64,000 nt of DNA from Branchiostoma floridae (lineage: Eukaryota; Chordata; Leptocardii; Amphioxiformes; Branchiostomatidae). Under the pieces are notes generated by a model. That model was given only the letters and a program-made list of their open reading frames with translations, had not been told where the DNA came from and made no database searches. Within the stretch, counting starts at the first letter, position 1. Each line of letters opens with the position of its first letter. The DNA is taken from the NCBI RefSeq assembly GCF_000003815.2, contig NC_049997.1:9511060-9575059 (forward strand). Direction: 5' to 3'. Below, piece by piece: positions 1-11,007 of the stretch. Position numbers and translations under genes: made by a program.

Positions 1-1981
1 TCATGCTAGATGCTAACTTGATGATGTCACATACACCCAAATAAGGATGCTATCGTAATGACATAAGTTGAATAGATGCTGATTGGTTCACACAATTCTG
101 ACGTCACGCATGCCCAAATAAAGGCAGGTGGTTGTTCTGTTTTTCTGTCGACAGTAAATGCAGTTGTTGAAGTTGTTTTAGTAAAATACAGCAGAACTAA
201 AGCGAATTTCCAACGAACTGGAGCGTTTTTTTCCAGTGCTTGGCCTCCAGATTGCAGCAGAGTTGTTTAGACAGCCTTGTTGGTGCCGAGAAGCTGCTTT
301 TTGTGACAAGTGGGACCAAGGTCGGTGGTCGTCACTGGTAAATGTTACGAGTCAAACTCTTTGCTAACAGTGGAATTGTGAACGCTACCTTCACGCAACT
401 TAAAACGGTAAAAGAAGTTTTATATCCAACTGTACATACATGTCTTAATCTGACAGATTCTTTGCCAGGACATTTTCACCCTTTTAAAGTTTTTTAGTGG
501 AAAGAGCTCTGTTCCGAAGCATCGCTAGCGCTGTAAACCAGAGGCCTCAACACAAGTTTCATAGCTGCAATACTACTCTTTGTCCCCTAAGGTCGCTTTT
601 AGACCGTCCAATGCTGCGGCGGGATGGTACAACTGTATTGGTAACGGCGAAATTTCCGAATTTGATCTTCAGTAGTGTTCATAGATAGCAATGAAATATT
701 AATTTTGCATTTAACGCTAGTTCACCTATATCCGTTGTGAGGGTTGAATAATTTTCCATCCCACTTTTTGTTTAATCATCATCCGGGCGTGCTGGTTGCA
801 CAGATGGACATGACTCTCTTCCTCCATCCTTTTGTTTAATAGTTGACATTTTATTTGATCTGGAATTGAACTTCTAACAAACTATCTGACCACCACTGAT
901 ATGATTTTGTATTATTGTGCAGTTGCATTGTTCCTTATTTTGCCAAGATAGACAAAATGCGAATGGGGGTTGAAAATAATTTTGCATACAACTGTATCAC
1001 AATCATCAGTGTGTGGTGAAAATGAAGTACTTTTAAATCGAGGGTATACAAGGTTCTTTTATCCATAGTTTTCTGTCAATTGAGTTTATTATTGAGTTTA
1101 TCAAGATGCCCTTTAGCCCCAAATGGAGCTAATCTTCCAGGGCTTAACTCATCAATGAACTGAATGTCTTTTTCGAGAGAAATGCAATGAATGAATGGAC
1201 AAATACAACAAATTCCCAACCTATATAGTATATAGACTTCTTCATCCACATATTTATTGAGACACGCACATCACTGTAACAGCACAAACCGAACACAACA
1301 CTGGAACTGGAATGCTTTGATTGCGATCTACAGTCACAGAGACAAGGTGATGATCAACTGCTCCACCTAGCGATAGATATCATGGCCAAAAAGCAGTTAC
1401 TCAAGCAACTGGATATGATTTTGGAAACGGTCAGACGTTCAACTAGCATTCACTAGTTTTCGTCAGTGACACACGATAGATATTATCATTGCAGGAAAAC
1501 TGATTTGGATGCATGAAGTTCCACTGTACTCAAAGCAAAGAAAAGAAGTCTAAAGGGAAAAAAGTCAGGACTTTGATCGCTCAAAGACATTTCAATCCTT
1601 ACTTCTTGCAACCATAATTTCCCTTTACATTCAGAGTAACTTCAAACCTCACCTCAGTCACAAGTCTTTCCAAACATATTACAAAAATTAATAATAGCAA
1701 TACTAGACTTAATAATTCTGGGACAATTGCGACAATTTTGCAGTAAGTGTACATCCTACAGTAACTACCCTTACTGAATTTGCTATGTGAGATAAGCAAG
1801 AGTCTAAAACATCCTGAGTTACAGTACAGCGACTACATGTACATCCTAAACCTGTATCAATAATATACTATTATGAAGGCATCACTTAACTTCCTTATAT
1901 CACGTCTGCCTATTATTTCCTGTGTACCACTAACAGCAGTGGAGGTAGGTGACAGTTAGTGTAAGTACGTGAAGCATTGAT
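1..1981. other. Non-coding stretch, no gene recognised
   Basis: No exon with protein-family similarity is visible on either strand; the short open frames look random. The first 125 bases hold two loosely similar segments, each with a TAGATGCT start and a CCCAAATAA/ACCCAAATAA end. The second includes a perfect TGACGTCA (99-106), the CRE/ATF consensus. No transcript can be assigned to it. Confidence 0.5.
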
Positions 1982-3042
1982 TACCTCCATGAAATGTCAT
2001 GGAGGTTATATTTTACCCCGCGTTTGTGTGTCTGTCTGTGTGTTTGTGTGTGTGTGTGTGTGTAAACAAAATAACTCAAGAACGGCTAGGTGGATTGGTT
2101 TCATACTTGGTGTGTTGGTAGTGTGTGATGAAAGCTGGAAATGATTAGATTTTGGGCCCCCTAGCGGCTCCCCTTGGTACTGCAGTGCAACTTCCGGTTT
2201 TGCTATCTCGGTGTTCTGAACAAGCTATGGCCACGATTTTTGAGTATTAGATAGCTCTTGTGCTCAGGAAGAAATGACATAAGTTTGGTCCCCCTAGCGT
2301 CTAATTTTGGGATAGCAGGGGCATTTTTGTCAAAAACTTCTGAAGACGATAACTCAAGAAGGGAACAACGAATTTTCATGATTTTTAGTATGTAGGTACC
2401 TTAGACAATGTTGTACAAGATAAGATACTAATTATGCAAAATTGGAGTACATTTGCATAATTAATGAGAATATTATATCATAGCAGTTTTTTCAATGTAT
2501 CTCTTGTTCCAGACATGCTATGGTCTTGACATTTAGGTGGTAGATAGCTTTTAGTGCCATGACCAAGTGGAGCAAGTTTCAGCCCCCTAACATTTAATTG
2601 TGGAACTGCAGGGGCGTTTTTGTCAAGACACTCCAAAGCGGATAACTGCAGAAAGGATTGACAGATTGGCATCATATTAGGCATGCGGGTACCTTAGACA
2701 AAGATGTTAATAATGATATACATGTTATGCAAATGAGGACTTAATTTGCATAATTAATGAGGAAATTGTATAATTCCATTGTTTTCAATAACTGGACTTC
2801 AATAAATGTAACACATGTTAATTATGATAGGTGGAGTATAAGCAGATACCAAATATGGGAATGAGGAGCTTATTTGCATAATTTATGTAAAAATTGCAAA
2901 ACCGCTTTATGATTGATAATGGGAATTTTATGATTGTGACATGTGTACGTTAGTCAATGATGAACAACACCATGCATAAATTATGTCTATGTGTTAGTCA
3001 ATTTCATTAAATTTAGGAAAGCTCTAAATTTTCATGGAGGTA
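1982..3042. mobile_element. Terminal-inverted-repeat element, ~1.06 kb, no ORF
   Basis: The left end TACCTCCATGAAA is matched inverted at the right end as TTTCATGGAGGTA. The left end also forms its own hairpin (ACCTCCATGA / TCATGGAGGT). Inside are a TG microsatellite (about 2030-2062) and an internal ~290 bp direct duplication (about 2210-2470 and 2500-2760), each copy running from a 'gctatgg' segment to a 'TTTGCATAATTAATGAG' segment. No transposase frame is present, so it would be non-autonomous. No clear target-site duplication was seen. A diverged relative lies near 47.3-48.0 kb. Confidence 0.6.
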
Positions 3043-3980
3043 TGAGGTCGCCGAACTCTAGTTCTGGATAAAACCTTTTGGGTGGGATACAGTATTTTTC
3101 CAGACAAACATTACTCCCACAAGTTTTTGTGGATTCAACCAAGGATGTTATAGAAATTGATTTTCCAAAGTGCTCCTTTCAAATTCAAGCTCACAGAGAA
3201 TTTTATATTTCTAAACTGAGTCACCCAGATAAATAGTTTTTCCTCTCCAAACTTTCTTTGACATTCTACAAACATCACAGCAAGGCTACAGCAACTGATA
3301 GAATTGGAAGTTAAATCTTTCAATATACCTGTCAACCTTTAATATCTGTTCCATCCTTTTCCTGACTACTACAATGTGCACAGTGGCTAAATTTCTGGTG
3401 ATTTTACACCACAATACATGAAACTGCTTCTACAGTGAGCCCTAATACATTGTACCTCACAGTGTAGTACTACACATAGACTGTCTTGCTTTCTTTCTTT
3501 ACAATATAATCTATCTAGACTTGTTCATAATTGTGCTTCAAGTGTATTCATTTCTACAGAGGTGAAGAAACATTTGTTGGAAACAAATTGTAGAATACTT
3601 CATCACTATCAACATGTTACTACATGTAATACATTCATTTGAATTTTGGAAGCAATTGTATTTCAATAGCAACTCATTTTTTCACCAGCAACTTTTGCAT
3701 ACAGTATATATTGTAGACTACAGTGACTTTTAATCACAATGACCTGGTATTTCCTAAATGTTTCCAAATTTTCCATCTCTACAATTCGGCTCTATTTACT
3801 AGCAATATCTATCCCACAATACATTATGACCATCCCCATTCTGATTAGTATGACCCAGCCAACACACATACAACTTGTCAGAAAAGGACCATTCTATTTA
3901 ATTAACAGGGGTGTTGATGATTATTTCTGTATTGCACAGCTGGACAAGACCATCAGCTAGAATAGGTGAATGCTATTTTC
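3043..3980. other. Intergenic, 3' flank of V-ATPase E
   Basis: AT-rich sequence without a recognisable gene. Only the part next to the V-ATPase E stop codon is likely transcribed, as its 3'UTR on the minus strand. Confidence 0.45.
3897..3902 (-). terminator. Possible poly(A) signal of V-ATPase E
   Basis: ATTAAA on the minus strand, 79 bases downstream of the V-ATPase E stop codon. It is the nearest poly(A)-signal-like hexamer noticed; the canonical AATAAA was not found closer. Confidence 0.3.
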
Positions 3981-6900
3981 CTAGTCCATGAATTTTCTGT
4001 TGGGGTTGGATCCGAATAACGTTGTCCGGATTTCTGGCATCATCTGGAGAAATTGTGAAGAGAAAACACAAGGGAATACTTAGTAGAGTTCCTAGTAGTG
4101 TTCAGACAAAATATTTTTTGTGTATCATCAATATCAGTGTTAAAATTTGAAAGTAGTTTGAATGTAGAAACTTGTCTGTGGTTTCGGTAGACAGGTGCTA
4201 ACTATAGACAGCTATTATCCAGGTACGTCAAAAAGTGGATATAATAACGTGGTCTTTATGCATGCAGCAGTTGTCACTGGTACAGGTTTAACTGCATAAT
4301 CCATCATTGATACTGTTTCCATATCATCATTAATTCCTACTAGTGACTACAGTAATACAAAAATAGGCATCAATACCTGAAGAGGAAGCCATGAAAAAAG
4401 AGGTAAGGGTAACAAATAAACAAACAAATAAACAAACAAACCTGTGTACTCATCATCTCCAGTCGACTCTCCAGTGTGTTGGTCACCTTGATTCTGTTGT
4501 TGGGAGAGAGAAACTCGATTCCTCCAGACCTAAGGAAACCGAAAACAAATTTTGTTTATAATCAAAAGATAGGATTTCAGCTGTTTTCTATATTTATCTT
4601 TAGAGTCGAGTTTTACTCAAGACAACCAGTTAATCTTCCTGAAAGCTGATGCATGACAGGCATTGAAACGTCAGCAGGTGAGATTAACTGCTTGAGTAAA
4701 AGAGAACTCTACTCTACCTACCAACCTGATGAAATTATTTTTGAGAGTTTATCTCTTTCGTTGTATTAGCTACAAAGTTCAGTTCAGTTAGCAACAAAAC
4801 CTTAAGGGAAAAGCAAATAAACTGTAGAACTGCAAGACTACAGAAATCTACTCTCTTCAGATAAAGATTTCTCTTATTGTGTACATGTGAGTTATGTGTA
4901 GAAATCTTGACCTGCAAATATCTTAACAATTAAACTTGGAAAGTTAAAGCAATGTCAATCACAGGAAAAGCATAAGTCTACTCACACATCCGAGCCCAGG
5001 AAGTTCTGTTCATCTACGGTGATTTTGCAGTCCTTTTTGGTGAGCCCCTTGTAGGTAGTGATCACCTGAGGTGTCAAGTCCTGGAGAGGAATAGAGTACA
5101 GAGGAAATTTAGTTTTTGTTCAATTTGAATTTCATGTGGATAGAAGGTGAAGAAAAGAAATAGGGTAAGTGAGCTGAATACAGAAGATTAAAAAAAAAAG
5201 ATTTTATGATCTAAAAGTTCCAAGACAGAAACAAGAAAATGTAAAGAATGGAGGAGGCAGGGAAAGACCGATAAGAAAACAAGAAAAAGGAAACTGGCAT
5301 GTATATGGAAGAATGAGGGAGGGAAAGAGGCAAGTGAAAAGAAAAGTAGCTTCATGATACTCACCTTGACGAGTTTGACGTCCACCTGTCGACATCTGAG
5401 CGTGACGGCTGGCTCGAGCAGCTGACACAGGCTCTGCACCATCAGCCCCTCCATGACCTTGCGGTACTTCACGGGGTTCTTGGTGACCTCGCCCAGCCTC
5501 TGCCGACAATCCTCCAGGATGCTCTGCTGGGAGAAACGGACAGCAACACAGGCACCAAGGTTACACCATAGCTTGGACATGTACTACACTACAGTATGTA
5601 TCCTTATTCAGCAACACAGGCACCAAGGTTACACCATAGCTTGGACATATACTACACTACAGTATGTACCCTTATTCAGCAACACAGGCACCAAGGTTAC
5701 ACCATAGCTTGGACATATACTACACTACAGTATGTACCCTTATTCAGCAACACAGGCACCAAGATTACACCATAGCTTGGACATGTACTACACTACAGTA
5801 TGTACCCTTATTCAGCAACACAGGCACCAAGGTTACACCATAGCTTGGACATGTACTGCACTACAGTATGTACCCTTATTCAGCAACAACAGGCACCAAC
5901 AGACCAAGGTTACACCGCAGCTTGGAAATACATCACGGTGTACACGTATTGAACACTTATGTGCCCAAGGCAAGAATTTCTCCAATGTTTCAACATTTCA
6001 ATGTTGGGATGGAAAAATATTAGACAATTCTCTTTAGAGGAGAAAAATCACAATTTAGTGAGATTTTCATCAGGTCATCAAGAATGCATAGAAACTGATG
6101 AAGCCATCCATTCAAAATATGCTGCTGGTAATGCATGAAATTGTGTTTTAGGGCGTAAAGAAGTACAATATTTTCATTGGATGCCTGCATATTAAGGAAT
6201 GTGTAACTGATACCCATAAACCAACCAACCTTTATATGATCTTCTCTGGCCNNNNNNNNNNNNNNNNNNNNNNNNNNNNNNNNNNNNNNNNNNNNNNNNN
6301 NNNNNNNNNNNNNNNNNNNNNNNNNNNNNNNNNNNNNNNNNNNNNNNNNNNNNNNNNNNNNNNNNNNNNNNNNNNNNNNNNNNNNNNNNNNNNNNNNNNN
6401 NNNNNNNNNNNNNNNNNNNNNNNNNNNNNNNNNNNNNNNNNNNNNNNNNNNNNNNNNNNNNNNNNNNNNNNNNNNNNNNNNNNNNNNNNNNNNNNNNNNN
6501 NNNNNNNNNNNNNNNNNNNNNNNNNNNNNNNNNNNNNNNNNNNNNNNNNNNNNNNNNNNNNNNNNNNNNNNNNNNNNNNNNNNNNNNNNNNNNNNNNNNN
6601 NNNNNNNNNNNNNNNNNNNNNNNNNNNNNNNNNNNNNNNNNNNNNNNNNNNNNNNNNNNNNNNNNNNNNNNNNNNNNNNNNNNNNNNNNNNNNNNNNNNN
6701 NNNNNNNNNNNNNNNNNNNNNNNNNNNNNNNNNNNNNNNNNNNNNNNNNNNNNNNNNNNNNNNNNNNNNNNNNNNNNNNNNNNNNNNNNNNNNNNNNNNN
6801 NNNNNNNNNNNNNNNNNNNNNNNNNNNNNNNNNNNNNNNNNNNNNNNNNNNNNNNNNNNGGGGAGAAATGATGCAGCTGCGCTCCGTCTCCAGGCCTTTA

Positions 6901-8567
6901 CCGTTTACGTTTAAGTTTACGTGACTCTGAAGACCCAAACCGCAAGTTTCCCTAAATAATTACCAGAAAATCTCCTTTCAAATAAGCGAATTAGTTTTAT
7001 AACGTTGCCAATATTCTTGGTGTCCCTCAGAAGACCTCTAGTAGCCTGGGTTTATTTTGCCAATTTTTTTTTTTTTTGCCAGCTGAAGGGGGAGGCGCGC
7101 GCCTGGCGCGCCTCCCCCTGGATCCGCGCGTGCAGCCTGTGAACAAACTGAGACGTGGGAACAAACTTGAAAACGCATGAAGACAAGCAGACCACATATA
7201 ATTCCTCTATGTTTACTTAGGTAAGTTACATAATGAACACAACTAGAAATGTTGCTCTTACATCTTCTTCTGCTGCTCCACTTGTTTCTCCTTCTTCTCG
7301 TAGAACTCCATGATCTTGACCCGCTGCATCTGGACCAGACGACCCTTCTCTATGTTAAACTCCTCCTCGGCCTGGAGAAAAGGGGCACAAGTTTTGTTTG
7401 TTTGTTTAATTCAAATCTCCATTAGTTTGAATAATACATAATGCTGTTACACTATTCTTTCTGGAGTCCATCATGAACATCACATAATCCAAAAGTGACT
7501 CAAGCAATAGATTTTGTAAATGGTTAGATGTTTCATGTGACATTAGCATCAACAGTTCCTTTTCTCAGTGATTGAGCCAGAAAAGGAAGGATGCTACCTG
7601 AAACATCTGACCATTCACAATTCAATCCATCAAGTTGCTTTTGTCACTTTTAAACATTTACCTCATCACCTAGCTGTCTAGCCTTCATCAATGTATAAAC
7701 ATCTTCGTATTAAGAAACACATTCACATTTTAGATTACCAACTGGCTGAAGTCTAAATTTTGCTATTGGATCCAACTAAATTAGACATGAATGGACATAC
7801 TTCCATGAAATGCTATAGCTATGATATCAAATCATGCAAAAAAAACACTTTTTTCTTAAGTTTCATAAATTTTCCGACTCTTGTCTTACCTTTGCATCTA
7901 TCTCCTCTGCCTTCTCATTGGCCTCCTGCTCAATGAAGGCCATCATGTGTTTGATCTGAAAAATAATCAATCTATCAAAATTCTGCTACATTATCTTACA
8001 ATACCATGGGGATATTTAACCTCCTTGATCTTCTTTTTCTTCGTGTCCTTGATCTTACGCAGCTGATATACCAATGAAATTTATATCTATACCCCAAGGA
8101 CGTTACATGATGTAACGTCCTTGTATACCCTAAGAGGTGACCGTCAAAGCCTATGAAACTATAATTACCAAATCTATCACGCTCTTTGTGCCATTTATAA
8201 TATTGTGATAAACAACACGTTCTGTGAATGGAATAGACAATACATGTGGGCGTGAATACACGAATTGATTTGTCACCTGGACTCAAATTGAAAATCTATT
8301 TTCTACGCCAAAAACCATATTCGTTCTGATCATCTAGATATGTGGACATAGAAGATGATGTCTATATCCCAATCTTCACAACAGCTGAGCTAAATCGCGT
8401 CCAAAATCTACAAATCCTAAAAAGAACTCAGAAAAATTATTTCCTGACCGGTGAAAAGGACGACCCTGCCCACCCCACCTTGTACGGCCGCAAAATGTCA
8501 CGCCATGAAAAACGTCAAAAATCGGAAAAATTACCTGTTTCTGAACATCTGCGTCACTTAGCGCCAT
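3981..8567 (-). CDS. ATP6V1E1: V-type proton ATPase subunit E (multi-exon, one exon missing)
   Basis: Subunit E of the V1 sector, part of the peripheral stalk that holds the catalytic head of the proton pump to its membrane sector. Exons on the minus strand: 8535-8567 ([11 protein letters not shown], includes the start), 7890-7955 ([22 protein letters not shown]), 7262-7371 ([20 protein letters not shown]...), 5365-5526 ([14 protein letters not shown]...CQLLEP), 4986-5080, 4442-4529 ([20 protein letters not shown]...) and 3981-4043 ([20 protein letters not shown], stop). All have GT-AG borders with matching phases. The long N-terminal helix and C-terminal globular part match the family throughout. 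About 25 residues are absent between the exon ending at 7262 and the one starting at 5526; the missing exon probably lies in the N gap. About 205 of an expected ~226-230 residues are visible. Vertebrates have two paralogues, so E1 versus E2 is a loose assignment. Confidence 0.95.
4602..4715. mobile_element. Foldback MITE-like element in a V-ATPase E intron
   Basis: The left arm (AGAGTCGAGTTTTACTCAAG, then AGTTAATCT) pairs with the right arm (AGATTAACTG, then CTTGAGTAAAA and AACTCTACTCT). This gives about 45 nearly complementary bases per arm around a short loop. No coding content. Confidence 0.6.
5541..5930. repeat. 68-bp tandem repeat, ~5.5 copies
   Basis: Units begin with CAGCAACACAGGCACCAAGG at 5541, 5609, 5677, 5745 and 5813, an exact 68-base spacing. 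A degenerate sixth copy starts at 5881. Copies differ at only a few positions. The array starts 15 bases from the splice acceptor of V-ATPase E exon 5365-5526, so it lies wholly in the intron. The open frames across it come from the repetition and are not genes. Confidence 0.9.
6252..6859. other. Assembly gap (N run)
   Basis: About 608 undetermined bases inside the V-ATPase E gene. The missing exon of that gene is expected here, because no match was found in the flanking intron sequence. Confidence 0.95.
7087..7119. repeat. GC-rich perfect hairpin, 14-bp arms
   Basis: AGGGGGAGGCGCGC (7087-7100) is followed by the loop GCCTG and then the exact reverse complement (7106-7119). It lies just after a T run in a V-ATPase E intron, about 230 bases from the assembly gap. 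No function is evident. Confidence 0.8.
7491..7651. mobile_element. Foldback MITE-like element
   Basis: The left side (AAAAGTGACTCAAGCAA, then ATGGTTAGATGTTTCA) is mirrored on the right (TGAAACATCTGACCAT, then TTGCTTTTGTCACTTTT). The imperfect arms total about 55 bases each. It lies in a V-ATPase E intron and has no coding content. Confidence 0.6.
8021..8062 (-). other. Candidate 42-nt cassette exon of V-ATPase E
   Basis: Between exons 1 and 2, the minus strand reads an AG acceptor (tatatcag), 14 codons ([14 protein letters not shown]) and a GT donor (GAG|gttaaat). Both ends are phase 0, so inclusion would keep the frame between [11 protein letters not shown] and IKHMMAF. Subunit E proteins known to me lack such an insert. 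It could be a lysine-rich alternative exon or a chance frame; the donor is weak. Confidence 0.25.
8096..8122. repeat. 27-bp palindrome
   Basis: AAGGACGTTACAT, one central G, then ATGTAACGTCCTT: perfect 13-base arms. It lies in the first intron of V-ATPase E, beside the candidate cassette exon. Origin unknown. Confidence 0.8.
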
Positions 8568-9257
8568 CTTGACAAAGTCTTCTTGACTACGTTGTACTTA
8601 GAAAGTAAAAACAGTGGACTTAAAATTCTAAAAAATGACAGAAATGATGATTTTTCACTTTCCCCACGGAGATCTCTGCGATCATGTGATTTTGCAGTCA
8701 GGATCGCAATGAACTGTGGGTAAGGAATGTACCACTTGAGCAGAGGGATATTTGTACTGGTCGTGTTTATTTTTTCACTCAAAACTTAATGCAGTTAGGA
8801 TATCAAAAGCAATTACATATCATTGATAGTAGTTTTAATAATAATTTCTAGTATCTTTTATCACAGATGATGTCCAATATGCCTGATTTGAAGAAAAAGT
8901 GAATTATACTTTTCGCCTTCCTCTCCAGAAAAGTTTTGGGATAGTCCCAAAATTATTGTTGAAACTGACACATGTGATGTCCATATGATCCTGTGTTTTA
9001 CCTAGTTTTCAGGTGAGTATGATGCACGGGTAAAACTTTAACCAAGTCAGGGAAATGCTTAAGCAATGTAAGAACTCATGTAACAAATCTTGTCAACAGT
9101 TTGTTCATAGAATATTGAAATTTTCTTCATTGATTTCAAAACTTGTTTCAAACAATTGCAAAGAGACTGTTCTTTGTTATTTTACAGCAATAAAACTTGT
9201 GTATTACTTACTTATGCATTTATGCAGTCTATTGGTGACCATTCTGCCATCCTTGCG
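8568..9257. promoter_or_regulatory. Shared upstream region of V-ATPase E (-) and METTL22 (+)
   Basis: The two genes are head to head, with start codons 690 bases apart, so this segment must hold both 5' ends. TCATGTGA at 8682-8689 matches the E-box/M-box bound by MITF/TFE factors, about 115 bases upstream of the V-ATPase E start codon. No clear TATA box was seen. A pyrimidine-rich acceptor-like site (ttattttacag) ends near 9187, suggesting a 5'UTR intron before METTL22. Confidence 0.4.
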
Positions 9258-10379
9258 ATGGCCTCAGACTTGGAAGAGGGTGCAGTGTTGTCAGATGTTC
9301 ATATCGACGTCCATCTCTCCAATCAGAGGTCCCTCGGTGAGTTAGCCCTTACCATTTTCAACTTCACAGTTCCTCAGTCTGACCACAGCTCCAGCAATTC
9401 TGAAGATGGCTCAAACACGGAAGGAACACGTGAACCAAAGCAGAAACGTTTAAAAACTGTGGAAGACTCAGTAACTGTGGACGAAGATGGAGATCTTGTT
9501 TTAAGAAGACGTAAACCAAATAGTACAGAAATGGAAGTGCACATCCAGCATGCTATGGCCACTCCTTTAGATACAGTAGGACTACAGGTATGGCGAGGGG
9601 CACTGCTTATGTGTGACTTTATCCTACACAACCAAGACATCTTTAAATCTCACAGTGTCTTAGAGCTCGGAGGTGGCGTTGGTCTTGTGAGCATCATAGC
9701 TGGGGCAGTGGGGGCCTCCAAAGTGTACTGTACTGATGTCGGAGACAGACTTTTAGAACTCTGTAGGGATAATGTATTGAAAAATCAGCACTTGTGCGAG
9801 CCAACCAGTAAGGAGATAGTAAAAGTTAGAGAGTTGGATTGGTTGGGAGACGGTTTATCGGAAGTTTGCAAGACTGACAAAAATGTGAAGTCACCCTCGG
9901 AGTGGTCTACAACAGATATTGAGGATGTAGAGAACAATGTTGACATTTTACTTGCTGCAGATATTGCATATGATAGTGAACTGACAGATGGATTCTTCAA
10001 ATCAGTTTTTGATCTCATGACACGCGGACGTCCAAAGACTCTGTATGTGGCACTCGAGCGCAGGTATAACTTCACACTGGAGGATTTAGATGTCACTTGT
10101 AAATCGTACAATCATTTCAGAAAGTGCCTTTGTGATTTAGAGGGTGAGTACAAGTGTACAGAAGAGTTAGCAGTCAGTGGGTCAAGTTCTCAGGCAAAAA
10201 GTTTCCTGTGGTCAAAGGTTATAGAGGGTCAGTCAGAGGACAAAGGGCAGAGGTCAACACCCATAAAATGTCTGAAGGTCATGTCTGAACAAGTCTTGAC
10301 TGACTTTCCTTGTTACTCTGACTATACGAGGGTGAAAGAGCTGGAACTCTGGAAAGTCAGCTCCACATTTAATCCCTGA
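9258..10379 (+). CDS. METTL22: Methyltransferase-like protein 22 (METTL22), intronless coding region
   Basis: A class I S-adenosylmethionine-dependent methyltransferase of the METTL21/22 lysine-methyltransferase family; vertebrate METTL22 methylates the DNA/RNA-binding protein KIN17. The 373-residue product starts at MASDLEEGAVLSDVHI. The frame opens upstream at 9156, but the 34 extra codons are not protein-like, and VLSDVH aligns near the human N-terminus. Visible parts: an acidic Ser-rich linker with basic KQKRLK and RRRK patches (possible nuclear signals); HAMATPLDTVGLQVWRGA; SAM motif I ELGGGVGLVSII (about residue 135); acidic residue motif YCTDVGD; ELDWL; DILLAADIAYD; FTLEDLDVTCKSYNHFRKCL; C-terminal LELWK. 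Length is close to the ~400-residue human protein. The whole coding region is one exon, unlike its multi-exon neighbours and the human gene. Confidence 0.9.
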   Translation: MASDLEEGAVLSDVHIDVHLSNQRSLGELALTIFNFTVPQSDHSSSNSEDGSNTEGTREPKQKRLKTVEDSVTVDEDGDLVLRRRKPNSTEMEVHIQHAMATPLDTVGLQVWRGALLMCDFILHNQDIFKSHSVLELGGGVGLVSIIAGAVGASKVYCTDVGDRLLELCRDNVLKNQHLCEPTSKEIVKVRELDWLGDGLSEVCKTDKNVKSPSEWSTTDIEDVENNVDILLAADIAYDSELTDGFFKSVFDLMTRGRPKTLYVALERRYNFTLEDLDVTCKSYNHFRKCLCDLEGEYKCTEELAVSGSSSQAKSFLWSKVIEGQSEDKGQRSTPIKCLKVMSEQVLTDFPCYSDYTRVKELELWKVSSTFNP

Positions 10380-10462
10380 GATACTGATCATAGCTACTAG
10401 TAATGTGATTAGGTAACAGATTTTTAGTTTTATATTCTAATTTTGTGATTGGCATGATCCAG

Positions 10463-10468
10463 AATAAA
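10463..10468 (+). terminator. Poly(A) signal of METTL22
   Basis: AATAAA, 84 bases after the METTL22 stop codon. Confidence 0.6.
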
Positions 10469-10545
10469 AGAGCCAAATGACTTCAAAATATCCGACCAAT
10501 CACAAAGAGGCTGCTTTGTCAGTAGCTATAACTTGCAGCTTGTGA

Positions 10546-10778
10546 TTGCAACTTTTCCTCCAGACCTGCAAATGAATGAGGTTTGACCAATCAATCAAGT
10601 CAGCTAATGTGATCTAGAATTAAGGAATGATACGCGAATTGCCAAGTAACGCTCATATTCATTATGAATCTGTATCCAAAGAATCTCTAAGTTTAAAGAA
10701 CTCAAATCATGTATGATAAGGCCATAGTAGAGCTAATGTCTCCCCTCATCTGTTTTGCAGGTCTGGCGGAAAATGCAA
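10546..10778. mobile_element. Foldback MITE-like element between METTL22 and the coiled-coil gene
   Basis: The left end TTGCAACTTTTCCTCCAGAC, continuing CTGCAAA, is mirrored by TTTGCAGGTCTGGCGGAAAA and TGCAA at the right end, about 26 bases per arm with few mismatches. It fills much of the 628-base gap between the two genes. Confidence 0.65.
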
Positions 10779-11007
10779 CTGTTAATTTCAACACACAAAA
10801 CTACTGTAACAGTTCAGAAGGATTTTTGAGTACCTATTGACTCAATGATAAGCATATAACACCAAGCTGACCAAGCAGCATACCTGATCTTATTTGAACT
10901 TTCTAGCACAGAGTCAAACAAGTATTGAATACAAAGGAAAACAATTTACAAATTTTCTGATATTAAAATTAGATATCTGCACTCTCCTATGCTAAAACAA
11001 TAACGCT

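Noticed and set aside
5188..6037. Open frames over the V-ATPase E exon and 68-bp repeats
   Set aside because: Shadows of the true minus-strand exon, or products of tandem repetition.
6192..6938. Open frames across the N run on both strands
   Set aside because: They consist almost entirely of undetermined bases.
8342..8572. 76-codon plus-strand ORF opposite the first V-ATPase E exon
   Set aside because: It overlaps the real minus-strand start exon and lacks family similarity or splice context.
9156..9257. Upstream 34-codon extension of METTL22
   Set aside because: Not protein-like, follows an acceptor-like site, and the family similarity begins after the methionine at 9258.
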